NCBI GenBank assembly: GCA_023419605.1
Contig: JAEZXR010000110.1
Coordinates: 55,209-119,208 of the forward strand
Direction of reading: 5' to 3'
Origin: Bacillota bacterium
GTDB taxonomy: Bacteria; Bacillota; Clostridia; Acetivibrionales; JAEZXR01
DNA length: 64,000 nt
In this document: piece by piece, positions 34,529-43,150 of the stretch
Layout: every line of letters begins with the position of its first letter
Numbering within the stretch: the stretch's first letter is position 1
The notes under the pieces: model-generated
Seen by the model: the letters and a program-made list of their open reading frames with translations, nothing else
Database searches by the model: none
Told to the model about the DNA's origin: nothing
Translations under genes and position numbers: made by a program

Positions 34529-35218
34529 TTATTTTTTCTTACCCAAAATCCTTAGGATATACAGGAACAGGTTAACAAAGTCCAAATACAAGGTAAGTGC
34601 ACCCATGATGGCTACATTACTTTCTCTTGCCGTCCCTGCATAGGCCGCATGATAATGTTTTATCTTCTGGCTGTCATAAGCAGTCAGCCCCAGGAAAACC
34701 GCTACCCCCACAAAGGAAATAATCCAGTACAGGGTACTGCTTTGTAAGAACCAGTTAGCAATGGAAGCGATGAGGACTCCCACCAGTCCCATTAGAAATA
34801 AGGATCCCATAGATGTTAAATCCTGTTTCGTTACGGCTCCGTAAACACTCATAAAGCCAAAAAACGCCGCTGTAATAAAGAATACAAAAGCGATGGAACT
34901 GAAAGTGTAAACCAGAAAAATTAACGATAGCGTAATTCCATTAATAACCGAATAGAAGATAAACGCGGCTGCCGCAGCTCCATAACTCATTTTCATCACC
35001 CTGCTGGATAGAAACCATACAACACCGATCTCCACCAGTAAAAGCGCAAACACCGAATATCTGCTGGTTGCCAGATATAGCAACGGTGTCCCAAGGGTAA
35101 CAATGGACGTAATTCCCGTAACCAACAGTCCCAAAAACATCCATCCGTAGGCTCTGACAAACTGCGCCGTCAAGCTCCTTTTCGCCTCCAGCGCCTGCTC
35201 TTGCTGATAATATTCCAT
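34529..35218 (-). CDS. Bax inhibitor-1/YccA family membrane protein
   Basis: 229 aa, seven membrane helices. Family features: FVRAYGWMFLGLLVTGITS at the start, SIGALYGAVT-like AFFGFMSVYGAVTKQDL in the middle and YDSQKIKHYHAAY plus ALTLYLDFVNLFLYILRILG at the end, the Asp residues of the last helices being the proposed pH-sensing calcium-leak pair. Bacterial homologues form pH-sensitive calcium leak channels; the physiological role is unclear. GGAGG precedes the ATG. Confidence 0.92.
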   Translation of the reverse strand: MEYYQQEQALEAKRSLTAQFVRAYGWMFLGLLVTGITSIVTLGTPLLYLATSRYSVFALLLVEIGVVWFLSSRVMKMSYGAAAAAFIFYSVINGITLSLIFLVYTFSSIAFVFFITAAFFGFMSVYGAVTKQDLTSMGSLFLMGLVGVLIASIANWFLQSSTLYWIISFVGVAVFLGLTAYDSQKIKHYHAAYAGTARESNVAIMGALTLYLDFVNLFLYILRILGKKK

Positions 35219-35409
35219 AATTCTGCCTCCTTACTCTGATAAACAGTATATACTCCGCAGAGAAAATAAATCTATAAGACCGCGGGGTATGAATCCGCTG
35301 TACAGGCACAGCAACACCCAGTGCCCGTACTCGGTATAATGAAATACTACCATATTCTTAAAACTATGGCAAGTCGTTCAATTTCACTGCATCCTTTAAG
35401 GTTTTAAAG

Positions 35410-35483
35410 TTATCCACATTCTGTTTACAACTCTGTGTAAAACTCTGTGGACAGGCTGTTAATTTTTCACTTCCTGTGGATAA
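35410..35483. promoter_or_regulatory. second DnaA-box cluster
   Basis: TTATCCACA at 35410-35418, TTTTACACA (complement, 35434-35442), CTGTCCACA (complement, 35446-35454) and TTATCCACA (complement, 35475-35483). The two perfect boxes face each other. The rest of the 529-bp gap (35219-35747) holds an inverted repeat GGGAGGGC/GCCCTTCC near 35580 and the L,D-transpeptidase ribosome-binding site; no gene. Confidence 0.65.
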
Positions 35484-35747
35484 TTTCTTTATTCTTATGT
35501 TTATTCAGTCCTTAATCGGCAATACTTTATAGGACTACCCTTTTTGAGAGAGACAGTCAAATTCCTTCTTGTTTTTGTGGGAGGGCGTAACAGCCCTTCC
35601 TACATAATTAATAACATTAAAATTGAGTCACCATAGCCTGAGAACAATAGCCCGCTTTTGTACGTATCCGCTTTTAAATCTCTTTACATAACATATTCCC
35701 ATTCTCCTGAATACTATGTAGTAAAACAAATTCAGGAGGTACCCCCT

Positions 35748-36125
35748 ATGTACCCATATGCATATTATACTCCCTACGTCTGGCGAGTCAGCTACAGCAT
35801 TGAAATCAATACATCCACCCGCACCTTGATCCTGTACAAAGATGGAAAACGGTTCAAATCCTATCCGGTAGCCGTTGGCAAAACCTCCACTCAGACGCCG
35901 CCGGGACACTGGACCATAACAAAAAAAGCCCTCTGGGGCGAGCAGTTCGGAGGGCACTTCATGCAGTTGAGCATCCCCTGGGGAATCTATGGGATCCATG
36001 GGACCAACAAGCCCTGGTCCATCGGTCAGGCTGTCAGTCATGGCTGTGTCCGGATGTATAATGAGGACGCAGCGGAGCTCTACAATCTCGTATCTGTAGG
36101 TACGCCCGTGTATATTCATCCATGA
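35748..36125 (+). CDS. short L,D-transpeptidase (YkuD domain)
   Basis: 125 aa from 35748, decided by CAGGAGGTACCCCCT upstream. Residues about 20-123 are a YkuD catalytic domain; the catalytic His and Cys are in GIHGTNKPWSIGQAVSHGCVRM. The N-terminus is Tyr/Pro-rich (MYPYAYYTPYVW) with no signal peptide, seen in other clostridial short YkuD proteins. Such enzymes make 3-3 peptidoglycan cross-links or attach proteins in spore and cell envelopes; how this one is exported is not visible. Confidence 0.93.
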   Translation: MYPYAYYTPYVWRVSYSIEINTSTRTLILYKDGKRFKSYPVAVGKTSTQTPPGHWTITKKALWGEQFGGHFMQLSIPWGIYGIHGTNKPWSIGQAVSHGCVRMYNEDAAELYNLVSVGTPVYIHP

Positions 36126-36192
36126 CAGCATTCCGACACAAGACGCACTATATGTGGACAAAAAAAAGAGGCTGGTTCTACAACCAGCCATG

Positions 36193-36255
36193 TAAAGGGG
36201 GTCAAAATGTATTTTGTGAGGTCAGTTATAGTATTGACCCTTTTGACCCACCTTT
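36193..36255. repeat. inverted repeat TAAAGG(N)GGGTCAAAA
   Basis: TAAAGGGGGTCAAAA (36193-36207) and TTTTGACCCACCTTT (36241-36255) face each other with ATTTTGTGAGGTCA and TATTGACCC between. It follows the L,D-transpeptidase and a smaller GGCTGGTT/AACCAGCC hairpin (36172-36190). Terminator or mobile-element remnant. Confidence 0.5.
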
Positions 36256-36288
36256 ATACATCCATTGAAAATTTTCTCAAAAACTTTT

Positions 36289-36786
36289 TCAAAGTGCTCT
36301 CATAATCTTCTCTACAACTTCCTCCATGCTGCTGCCGGCACAGCTTACAGTGATATCCGCATACTTTTCATACAGCGGCACCCTCTGCTTGTATATGTCT
36401 AAAAGACTTTGCCCCGGCCCCATGGCAATCCCCCGGGTCGTAATATTATTTATCCGCTGTTCTACCTCCAAATAAGGCAATTCCAGATACACTACGACTC
36501 CGTGATCCTTCAGGTGCTTCATAGCAGCTTCACCGTAGATCACACTTCCGCCCGTGGCAATCACATGGCCTTTACAGGTCAATTGCAAAACAACTCTCTC
36601 TTCAATTTTTAAAAATTGTTCCAGCCCTGCCGTGTCGATAATCTCCTGTAATGCTTGGTTCTCTCTCTCCTGTATCACCAGGTCCGTATCCGAAAAGGGC
36701 ATCTTCATCGCTTTCGCCAGCAGAACCCCTACCGTGCTTTTTCCTGCACCCGGCATTCCGATTAGTACAATATTTTTTTGATTCAT
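36289..36786 (-). CDS. shikimate kinase-like P-loop kinase with altered acceptor site
   Basis: 165 aa from 36786 (AAGGGA about 9 nt upstream). P-loop LIGMPGAGKSTVG and the Asp pair SDTDLVIQ are as in shikimate kinases. Other shikimate contacts differ: FLKIEE in place of FRxxE (the shikimate-binding Arg is Leu), ATGGSV in place of ATGGGA, and TRGIAMGP in place of RPLL. RVPLYEKYAD near the end is typical. It may phosphorylate another small alcohol, or be a divergent AroK; no other aro genes are near. Confidence 0.75.
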   Translation of the reverse strand: MNQKNIVLIGMPGAGKSTVGVLLAKAMKMPFSDTDLVIQERENQALQEIIDTAGLEQFLKIEERVVLQLTCKGHVIATGGSVIYGEAAMKHLKDHGVVVYLELPYLEVEQRINNITTRGIAMGPGQSLLDIYKQRVPLYEKYADITVSCAGSSMEEVVEKIMRAL

Positions 36787-36903
36787 TTTTACCATTCCCT
36801 TATGTACGTGCTTTATAGGTGTTTATAACTGCTAATAAAAAATGGAGTATTAAGTACACTTTGCAGTCCCAAAGCCGGGGAAGAAATATGTGACCGCATT
36901 TAC

Positions 36904-37012
36904 GGATAATGAACTTTAAAGTTGAATTTACTCCGCGAAAAACCATCCTATTGTATATAACTGCCGGCTGTTTTTCGGCTCCGGTTTAGTAAGGTGTAAA
37001 GTTCGTTATCTA
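36904..37012. repeat. MITE-like palindromic element, copy A
   Basis: Starts GGATAATGAACTTTAAAG and ends GTGTAAAGTTCGTTATC, so the ends are inverted repeats. The interior (ACTCCGCGAAAAACC ... CTGCCGGCTGTTTTTCGGCTCC) is also self-complementary. It matches copy B at 45050-45149 over its whole length apart from about 7 extra bases in the middle. Ends beside TA/TAT suggest TA target duplication as for IS630/mariner-type MITEs; no transposase is in the window. Confidence 0.75.
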
Positions 37013-37086
37013 TATTATAGAATACCACAATTCCGTAAATAATAGATATGTACAATGTCAAATCTTTTATATATGGAGATAATTCA

Positions 37087-37425
37087 ATGGATAAATATAC
37101 GAATCAAAATAATTACAGCAACAGAAACAACTATCCTGATCATAAAAACCGGAATACCTATAATGATACTAAAAGTGCAAACTATTACCGTGATAACGAC
37201 AGGGTTATCAATGGAGAAAGTGTAAACATTGATACCACGCTGGATCAAATCTCCAAAGAAATTCGTCCCGGTGAAACCTTGATTCTGGACATCGGTAATA
37301 ACTATTTCAACCAGACGGACGAGATCTTTGATACTTTGGTTTTGAGAGGCTATCATGTCAGAAAAAGTTTCCGAAATGGTCGGAATCAGATTATTGTACA
37401 CCGAAAAGCTGACTACGAGCATTAA
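37087..37425 (+). CDS. hypothetical protein, Asn/Tyr-rich N-terminus
   Basis: 112 aa from 37087 (GGAGAT 8 nt upstream). Residues 1-45 are dominated by Asn, Tyr, Asp and Arg (NQNNYSNRNNYPDHKNRN) and are probably disordered. Residues 50-112 look folded: LDQISKEIRPGETLILDIGNNYF then a basic end (GYHVRKSFRNGRNQIIVHRKADYEH). No signal peptide. I do not recognise a family. The GATAACGAAC repeat copy A lies just upstream and supplies part of its promoter region. Confidence 0.65.
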   Translation: MDKYTNQNNYSNRNNYPDHKNRNTYNDTKSANYYRDNDRVINGESVNIDTTLDQISKEIRPGETLILDIGNNYFNQTDEIFDTLVLRGYHVRKSFRNGRNQIIVHRKADYEH

Positions 37426-37467
37426 AAAAACCCTTAGCAAAGGGCAGCCCTTTGCTAAGGGTTTTTT
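37425..37467. terminator. bidirectional terminator
   Basis: AAAAAACCCTTAGCAAAGGG and its exact complement around a short loop, between the hypothetical gene and the convergent S-layer-like gene. Confidence 0.93.
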
Positions 37468-37474
37468 GTGCATA

Positions 37475-40465
37475 TTACTGTATGTTAATGGTAATAGCCT
37501 TTGTCAATCCGTTATTCGTTACCGCCGTCACTATGTACTGGTCACCGGAGAGTGCACTACCGCTTATGAGCCCTGTATTCGGGTCAATACGCACGGTTCC
37601 TCCCCCCTGGGTTTTGGTTATGGCGAAGTAGGAGGGGGTAAGCCCTACATTTCCATACTGATCTTTAATGACGAAAGCAATATCCGCATTAAAGGCATCA
37701 TTTCCGGCAGAGTCGAACTTCCGCAGTTCTCGCCCGGATATACTGGCGTTGAAGGTGGTTAATTTGCATGTAAAACTGTCTCCGGAACGCAGTACCTGCG
37801 ATCCGTTTTTGAGAACTACATCAATGCTTTGCGCCACCGGTACGGCTTTGGAAGAATGCACATCAGTGGAAACCGTCAGGATAATCCCATTGGCTCCCTG
37901 AATCGTGGCCGTCAGCTTATCGGACGCTTCATTGTCAGCACCCGATGATTTGGCAAGAATTTTGCTGTTCGTTAGGTCTATATTGAACTTGGAAGGGTCT
38001 GTCACCGTCAGGTTCAATACATTGTTTCCTACACCGATGTAAGGGCTTAAGGCAACCCGGTCACCGCTTGCAGTTTTACCTACAATTTTTATATTGCCTG
38101 CATACTGCTGTTTTTGCTTCGTTACGCTGGCATAAGTGTCACTGGCTTTTACATCCGGATTCGCATAAAGTGTAGGAATGGATGCGAACTCATACTGCGT
38201 AATTTCTTTTCTGTCAATGTTGTTGATTACAACTTCCTTTACATCCAATATTTCCTTCCCATTGGCAGGGTTCAAGTCTGTATCCCTGCAAAGCTCAAAG
38301 GTAACGGTAGTAGCTCCTTTGATTGATCCTCCTACCAATTTGATGCCGGTATCCTTATAGGCGATGGTATCACTGCTTAAGAGGCCTACTTTCAGCTTGT
38401 CCAGGGAGATCGCATGGATGTAGTAGTAATAGGAACCTACCATATTGATTTCCTTCATGTTGAACTCGGTATCATTCTGGTCCAACACCTTGAAGCCGGG
38501 ATTATTCACAAAATCAATCCAGATCTGCCCATTTTCAACAATAGCTCCGTAAACAACATCCCGGTTAATGGAAGCCAGTGTGGTAGGTACCGCTGCCGGT
38601 TTTGTCTCTACCGTAAAGTCGCTTGTGGTATTGCTCTCTATGATCACTATTTTGATGTTGTATTTTTTCACTTCATTGAACCGGGCAGTCAGTACATATT
38701 TACCATCTTGCGCTCTTTCTCCCACGACTACGGCATTGAGAGGATCATTGGAAATAATAATCATTTTTCCATTAATTTCATCAAAGCCATATAATGGGTT
38801 TCCGTTCTGATCCAGTGCTTTAAAAGGAAGCTCTACTCTTTCATTTACCGGAACCCCAGTGGAAGGAGGTTCGACAATAAACGAACTGAGAACAGCACCT
38901 TTCTTTACCTCCACTTTAATGGATGCAGTTTTATCGGTAGATAGGGCAACTCCGGTGATCTCAGCAACGCCGCTGGCCGTGTGGGTGTCAATTTCAATCA
39001 ACGCCTTTGTCATATTATCCGGATCCCTGACCACATGGGCTGCTATGGCCGGGTTATTTGAGTACAGACCAAGAGTCGCTATATTACTTAATACGGTATA
39101 GTTATCTACCTTATTCCCTTCAGCATCCAAAGCTTCAAAGTCAATGTAAAACTTTTCGCGTGTATCTACGGTAATCTCCTTTTTGCCGTTTTTATTTGAA
39201 ATCCCGAGGAATTTGATATCCTTCACCAGGCCAAACCCGTCGGAAACACTCACCTGCTCCGAAATGGAACTCTTCCAGTTGGCATCATACCCGGTGATAT
39301 AAACAATCTTCGTATCCTTGAGCTGCGAAGTTCCCGGCGTTCCATTCTTTGTTACCACCAGCTTGGAGTTCTTTACATCCGCAGTAACGCTATCTGCGTT
39401 GGTAGACCAATGTACATTCTGCATCAGCAGAGAATTGGAGACGTCCTCTCCATACTGGTTCAATGCCCTATAGCTCACCTCACCCTTGATATCGCTTATA
39501 AGAACTGCCACTTTGGGTATGAACTTGATGGACTCGATTCTTTCCGCCTCTACAGTGGCACTTTTTGTGCCCAGGCTTGCATTGTCCAGTGTCACGGAAA
39601 TGGAATAACTGCCAGCCTCCAATTTGCTGCTTTGAGATAGCGTCAATTCCGTATTGGCAGTATTCCACTGCCCTTTCAGATTGCCAACCAGCGCGGAATC
39701 CTTATAAATAGAAAAACCCACCTTTGTGACATCTGCGATTGGTTTATCAAATTTCAGCAGGAAGCTGGTGGAAGATTTTACACTCACCGTAAAATCAGCA
39801 GACGCCATGGAGATTCCTACGGCCTTCAGAAAATCCACCTGTGCGGTGGTAAATCCACCCGACTTCACCAGCGTACCTGCCAGTGTATCAGCCCCGCCAT
39901 TTACCGTAGCTTTCAGTGCTTCGACGGTAGCCGTTGCCATATCGCTGATGGTAAATTTACTTTTTATGCCGCCTTTGTTTAATCCCTTTGAAGCAGCAAA
40001 GCTGAGAGTATCTTCCCATTTGAAGTCCTCACCAGCTTTATATCCCAGCGCCTCCAACAAAATTTTGTAATAGCCCTGGGCATCGATGAGGACTTCCGGG
40101 CTGAATTTGTTGTCTCCTACCCCGATCATCCCCAGTTCAGGATGCGCTTTTAAATATGCCATTATATTGACAGCCCATTTTTCCTTCTCTGCATCCGCGA
40201 AATTGGAAGTTCCCTTGTAGGCCATGGCCTCCTTATCCAATCCCTTCAGACGCAAATACAGAAGTGCAGCTTTGATTCGAGTCGGTGTTTGGGCCAGGTA
40301 TTCACTTGTCAGTCCATTTCCTTCACCAATCAGCATTCCCAGTGTTTCGCAGATTTTTGCATCGCTTACTACGTCACCCGTTCCTTCTGCCATAGCAGGT
40401 ATTTGGGGCAGGATCACCAGCGAAAGTGCCAGGATTACCGCCAACAACCTTTTAAGTTTTATCAT
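37475..40465 (-). CDS. large secreted S-layer/Ig-like repeat protein
   Basis: 996 aa from 40465, where GGGGGG stands 6 nt upstream (an ATG 45 bases earlier lacks such a site). Signal peptide IKLKRLLAVILALSLVILPQ with cleavage near PAMAEG. Residues about 30-200 resemble degenerate SLH domains (FADAEKEKWAVNIMAYLKAHPELGMIGVGDNKFSP and similar), which bind wall polysaccharide. The rest is beta-rich, with Ig/cadherin-like repeats (SIKFIPKVAVLISDIKG, VKDIKFLGISN, LSSFIVEPPSTGVPVNERVEL, QSIDVVLKNGSQVL). Probable S-layer or outer surface protein. It has its own promoter and structured leader. Confidence 0.85.
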   Translation of the reverse strand: MIKLKRLLAVILALSLVILPQIPAMAEGTGDVVSDAKICETLGMLIGEGNGLTSEYLAQTPTRIKAALLYLRLKGLDKEAMAYKGTSNFADAEKEKWAVNIMAYLKAHPELGMIGVGDNKFSPEVLIDAQGYYKILLEALGYKAGEDFKWEDTLSFAASKGLNKGGIKSKFTISDMATATVEALKATVNGGADTLAGTLVKSGGFTTAQVDFLKAVGISMASADFTVSVKSSTSFLLKFDKPIADVTKVGFSIYKDSALVGNLKGQWNTANTELTLSQSSKLEAGSYSISVTLDNASLGTKSATVEAERIESIKFIPKVAVLISDIKGEVSYRALNQYGEDVSNSLLMQNVHWSTNADSVTADVKNSKLVVTKNGTPGTSQLKDTKIVYITGYDANWKSSISEQVSVSDGFGLVKDIKFLGISNKNGKKEITVDTREKFYIDFEALDAEGNKVDNYTVLSNIATLGLYSNNPAIAAHVVRDPDNMTKALIEIDTHTASGVAEITGVALSTDKTASIKVEVKKGAVLSSFIVEPPSTGVPVNERVELPFKALDQNGNPLYGFDEINGKMIIISNDPLNAVVVGERAQDGKYVLTARFNEVKKYNIKIVIIESNTTSDFTVETKPAAVPTTLASINRDVVYGAIVENGQIWIDFVNNPGFKVLDQNDTEFNMKEINMVGSYYYYIHAISLDKLKVGLLSSDTIAYKDTGIKLVGGSIKGATTVTFELCRDTDLNPANGKEILDVKEVVINNIDRKEITQYEFASIPTLYANPDVKASDTYASVTKQKQQYAGNIKIVGKTASGDRVALSPYIGVGNNVLNLTVTDPSKFNIDLTNSKILAKSSGADNEASDKLTATIQGANGIILTVSTDVHSSKAVPVAQSIDVVLKNGSQVLRSGDSFTCKLTTFNASISGRELRKFDSAGNDAFNADIAFVIKDQYGNVGLTPSYFAITKTQGGGTVRIDPNTGLISGSALSGDQYIVTAVTNNGLTKAITINIQ

Positions 40466-40548
40466 TTGCAACCCCCCTGTAAAATTTTTCACCAAAGTTT
40501 TTATCGACATAATAGACGTGTTAACATATCTTTATGTTCCGGTTCCCA

Positions 40549-40632
40549 GTGAAGTGTAGATTTCCGTTCCATGAAACAGCAAGGCACATCCCTGATAAAA
40601 AGCCGGGGAAGGTCCCGCAAATCTCACTCCAC
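40549..40632 (-). other. structured leader element of the S-layer-like gene
   Basis: On minus, GTGGAGTGAGATTT (complement of 40619-40632) pairs with AAATCTACACTTCAC (complement of 40549-40563), a 14-bp stem with one bulge. It encloses GC-rich arms (GGGACCTTCCCCGGC, TCAGGGATGTGCC, TTTCATGGAAC). It lies 30-110 nt after the inferred start and 85 nt before the ATG, the position of a riboswitch or mRNA-stabilising leader. No known class was recognised. Confidence 0.5.
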
Positions 40633-40658
40633 CAACAATAGTTTATACAGCCCCTTTA

Positions 40659-40687
40659 ATCATAGCAAATTTTTACAGTATCTTCAA
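40659..40687 (-). promoter_or_regulatory. promoter of the S-layer-like gene
   Basis: TTGAAG (complement of 40682-40687), 17-bp spacer, TATGAT (complement of 40659-40664). Confidence 0.7.
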
Positions 40688-40753
40688 CCCTTCGACAGGT
40701 TCTGTAACCTTTTAGTTACTATTTTTTTATAAGTCAAATTTCCAACACAAAAA

Positions 40754-40782
40754 ACTCCCGTTACAAGCTCTGTAACGGGAGT
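40754..40782 (-). terminator. terminator of the GH3 gene
   Basis: ACTCCCGTTACA-gagct-TGTAACGGGAGT followed on minus by TTTTTGTG. Confidence 0.92.
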
Positions 40783-40797
40783 CTCACATCTTTTCAC

Positions 40798-42510
40798 CTA
40801 GTCTTTCAACTGATATTCTACCGGCCATTCGCCTTCCGCAGTCATCTCGCCAAAGAGAACCCCTGCTGTTGCCTCAATATTATGCGGAGATGTCGCAAAG
40901 GTTATAACCAATGGGTCTGAGCCTTCCGGTATGCTCAAAGGATACGGTGTATTGGTAACCACCACAATCTTCTTTGTCTTATCCTTCAGCAATTCTGCAA
41001 TAAACTCATTATTGGAGAGGGACCCTCTGATATAAAAATTGGTAATAACAATGGTATCAAAGTCTTTTACCGCATTCAGTATCATTTGTTTGTCTTCCTC
41101 GTCATACCGGTAGGCAGTTTCAAGGTATGCGGCATTCTTGTTATACTTCAGGCAATGCTTGTACAGGACTCCCGGATGCCAGTGGATATCATTGGGCGTC
41201 TTATTGATCTGCTCGATGACCAGCACCTTTTTCTCCTTGGACAGCGGCAATACACTGCCCTTATCCTTTGCTACCAGAACGGACCTTCTGGCAACCAGTT
41301 TGGAAAGGTTCACAATCTTTTCATCCTTGATGGCGTCTTCCGGCTTTTCATCCCATAGGCTTCCCTGGTTGAAAAGTCCATATTCATATTTCAGGCTTAA
41401 GACCCTGTAGACCTTCTTGTCCAGTTCCTCTTGAGAAATTCTTCCCTCATGGATAAACTGTTTAATGGTGTCGACAGTCTCGCCCACCAATTTGTTTTCC
41501 GCTTTCATCAGCACCAGGTCGGCACCTGCTTCCAACGCCATGGCACAGGCATTGGCCACGCCATACCGTACTGCAATACCGCCCATAGTCATGCTGTCGG
41601 TAGTGATAACCCCTTCAAAGCCCAATTCTTCACGCAGAAGGCCCGTAAGCACCTTCTTCGATACAGTAGCTACATCCTCGCTATCGATCGCAGGGAACAC
41701 ACTGTGAGCAATCATAATGGAAGGAAGCAGCCCTTTTTCGATAAGCACTTTATAAGGAAGCAGTTCCCTCTTCAACATCGTATCACGGTCTATATCAATG
41801 ACAGGCATTTCAAAGTGGGCATCCACCGCAGAATCTCCCCGTCCCGGGAAGTGCTTTCCGGTGGCGATAAGTCCGCCTTCCTTAAATCCCAGGCAGGATT
41901 GCACGGAATACTCCACCACATCTTCCACCCGGTCGGAATATGCTCTTGTATAGATTTCCGGATTGTCCGGATTGGAGTTAATATCCAGCACCGGAGAGTG
42001 AATCCAGTTAAAGCCCACGGCCCTGCTCTGTCTGGAAACCGCTTTTGCAACTTCATAGGCCAGGCGGCTGTCACCTGTGGCCCTGATACCCATGGGTTTC
42101 GGGAAAACATTTACACCCCCGAAGTTATAATCCGCACTGGTACCGCCCTCCTGATCATAGGAAAAATGGAGAGGAATGCCCAGGGGTCTGCTCATGGCTA
42201 CTTCCTGCAGCTCCTGCAAAATCTTTCTGTACTCCTCCGCAGAAGTATAAGGAGGGTGGCCCCCTTTTTTGTATCCCTTGGTATCGACAACATCTACGAT
42301 GCTCTTCCCACTTTTGGGATCAACATAACTTCCAAACAAGCGGGCGTGAGGAGTTAATCGCAATCCACCGCAATGGTATTTCAGGATATCTTCATAGATA
42401 TGGGGCCTTACAAGGGTTCCTGCAAAACCGAGAGTGAGCAGAGCTCCTACCTTCTGGTCCAGGCTCATTTTTGAGATAAGGTTCTTCACATAAGTATTTG
42501 TCATCTTCAT
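40798..42510 (-). CDS. glycoside hydrolase family 3, beta-N-acetylhexosaminidase-like
   Basis: 570 aa, no signal peptide, so cytoplasmic. The start at 42510 (GAAGGG 10 nt upstream) is one of two close ATGs. NagZ-type motifs: GKHFPGRGDSAVDAHFEMP carrying the His/Asp acid-base loop (D-A-H here, D-S-H in most) and the nucleophile Asp in GVITTDSMTMGGI near residue 300. A second (C-terminal) alpha/beta domain of about 200 aa follows, as in Bacteroides/Clostridium two-domain forms. Removes terminal N-acetylhexosamine from oligosaccharides. Its position with the importer and GH88 remnant points to uronate-hexosamine sugars. Confidence 0.88.
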   Translation of the reverse strand: MKMTNTYVKNLISKMSLDQKVGALLTLGFAGTLVRPHIYEDILKYHCGGLRLTPHARLFGSYVDPKSGKSIVDVVDTKGYKKGGHPPYTSAEEYRKILQELQEVAMSRPLGIPLHFSYDQEGGTSADYNFGGVNVFPKPMGIRATGDSRLAYEVAKAVSRQSRAVGFNWIHSPVLDINSNPDNPEIYTRAYSDRVEDVVEYSVQSCLGFKEGGLIATGKHFPGRGDSAVDAHFEMPVIDIDRDTMLKRELLPYKVLIEKGLLPSIMIAHSVFPAIDSEDVATVSKKVLTGLLREELGFEGVITTDSMTMGGIAVRYGVANACAMALEAGADLVLMKAENKLVGETVDTIKQFIHEGRISQEELDKKVYRVLSLKYEYGLFNQGSLWDEKPEDAIKDEKIVNLSKLVARRSVLVAKDKGSVLPLSKEKKVLVIEQINKTPNDIHWHPGVLYKHCLKYNKNAAYLETAYRYDEEDKQMILNAVKDFDTIVITNFYIRGSLSNNEFIAELLKDKTKKIVVVTNTPYPLSIPEGSDPLVITFATSPHNIEATAGVLFGEMTAEGEWPVEYQLKD

Positions 42511-42534
42511 ACGCTTCATCCCTTCGTTGTATTT

Positions 42535-42970
42535 CTACCAGTACATTTTCCAATCCTTCAAAAGTCTCACAAGAGCCTCGAAGTAGTAGTAATCGCCCCA
42601 AACGGTGCATTCATCCGCACCGTTGGTTCTGTGATACATACCATGAAGCAGCAGTCCGTTTGAATGTGGAGCGTCCTTGGTAGAGTAATTTATATAAAGT
42701 GATTCTACTATTTTGTAAGCTGCCTTCTGATACAATTCCCGGAAAAAAGGAAGCTGTCCGCAACTTGTTTTCTTCCTGGGGATAGACATTATTTTCACTG
42801 ACGTGAGGGTATTTATCTATGTACCTCTCCAGGTTTTCACGAACTTTCCTTACGGCTGCTTCCAGAGCCTCTCTGTAAAGCGGTTCATTATATTGTCCTT
42901 TTTCAAACCGCTGCGGATTTTGCACCGCATGAAATTGTATTTCTTTCCAAGCACTGCGCTTTTCTTTCAT
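42535..42970 (-). pseudogene. internally deleted GH88 unsaturated glucuronyl hydrolase
   Basis: An ATG at 42970 with AGAGGTG upstream opens a frame matching the GH88 N-terminus (LYREALEAAVRKVRENLERYIDKYPHVSENNVYPQEENK). After about ASFFPG the match stops, and the C-terminus of the family resumes in a different frame: ELYQKAAYKIVESLYINY, then GLLLHGMYHRTNGADE and TVWGDYYYFEALVRLLKDW, ending at 42535. The junction is near 42733-42748. About 240 codons, including both catalytic Asp residues, are missing, and the frame is broken. The intact enzyme removes 4,5-unsaturated uronate from lyase products. Confidence 0.85.
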
Positions 42971-43089
42971 TGTCACACCTCTTGAAAGTTTGCTCTCGTT
43001 AACACATTCGATTATATCTGTCTCCATTTGTGAAATCAAGATACATTTCTTGCAGTGGGTACCTTCTTATAGATTATTTCTCTGTATAA

Positions 43090-43125
43090 TAAGCTTATGA
43101 GTCAGGGAAGCGAACTTCTCCCTGA
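43090..43125. other. long hairpin after the permease operon
   Basis: ATGAGTCAGGGA and TCCCTGACTCAT around a short loop; a T-run follows only on the plus strand (ATTTTTTATT). On minus it may still protect the 3' end of the permease mRNA. Confidence 0.6.
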
Positions 43126-43150
43126 CTCATATTTTTTATTGTATAAAGAC

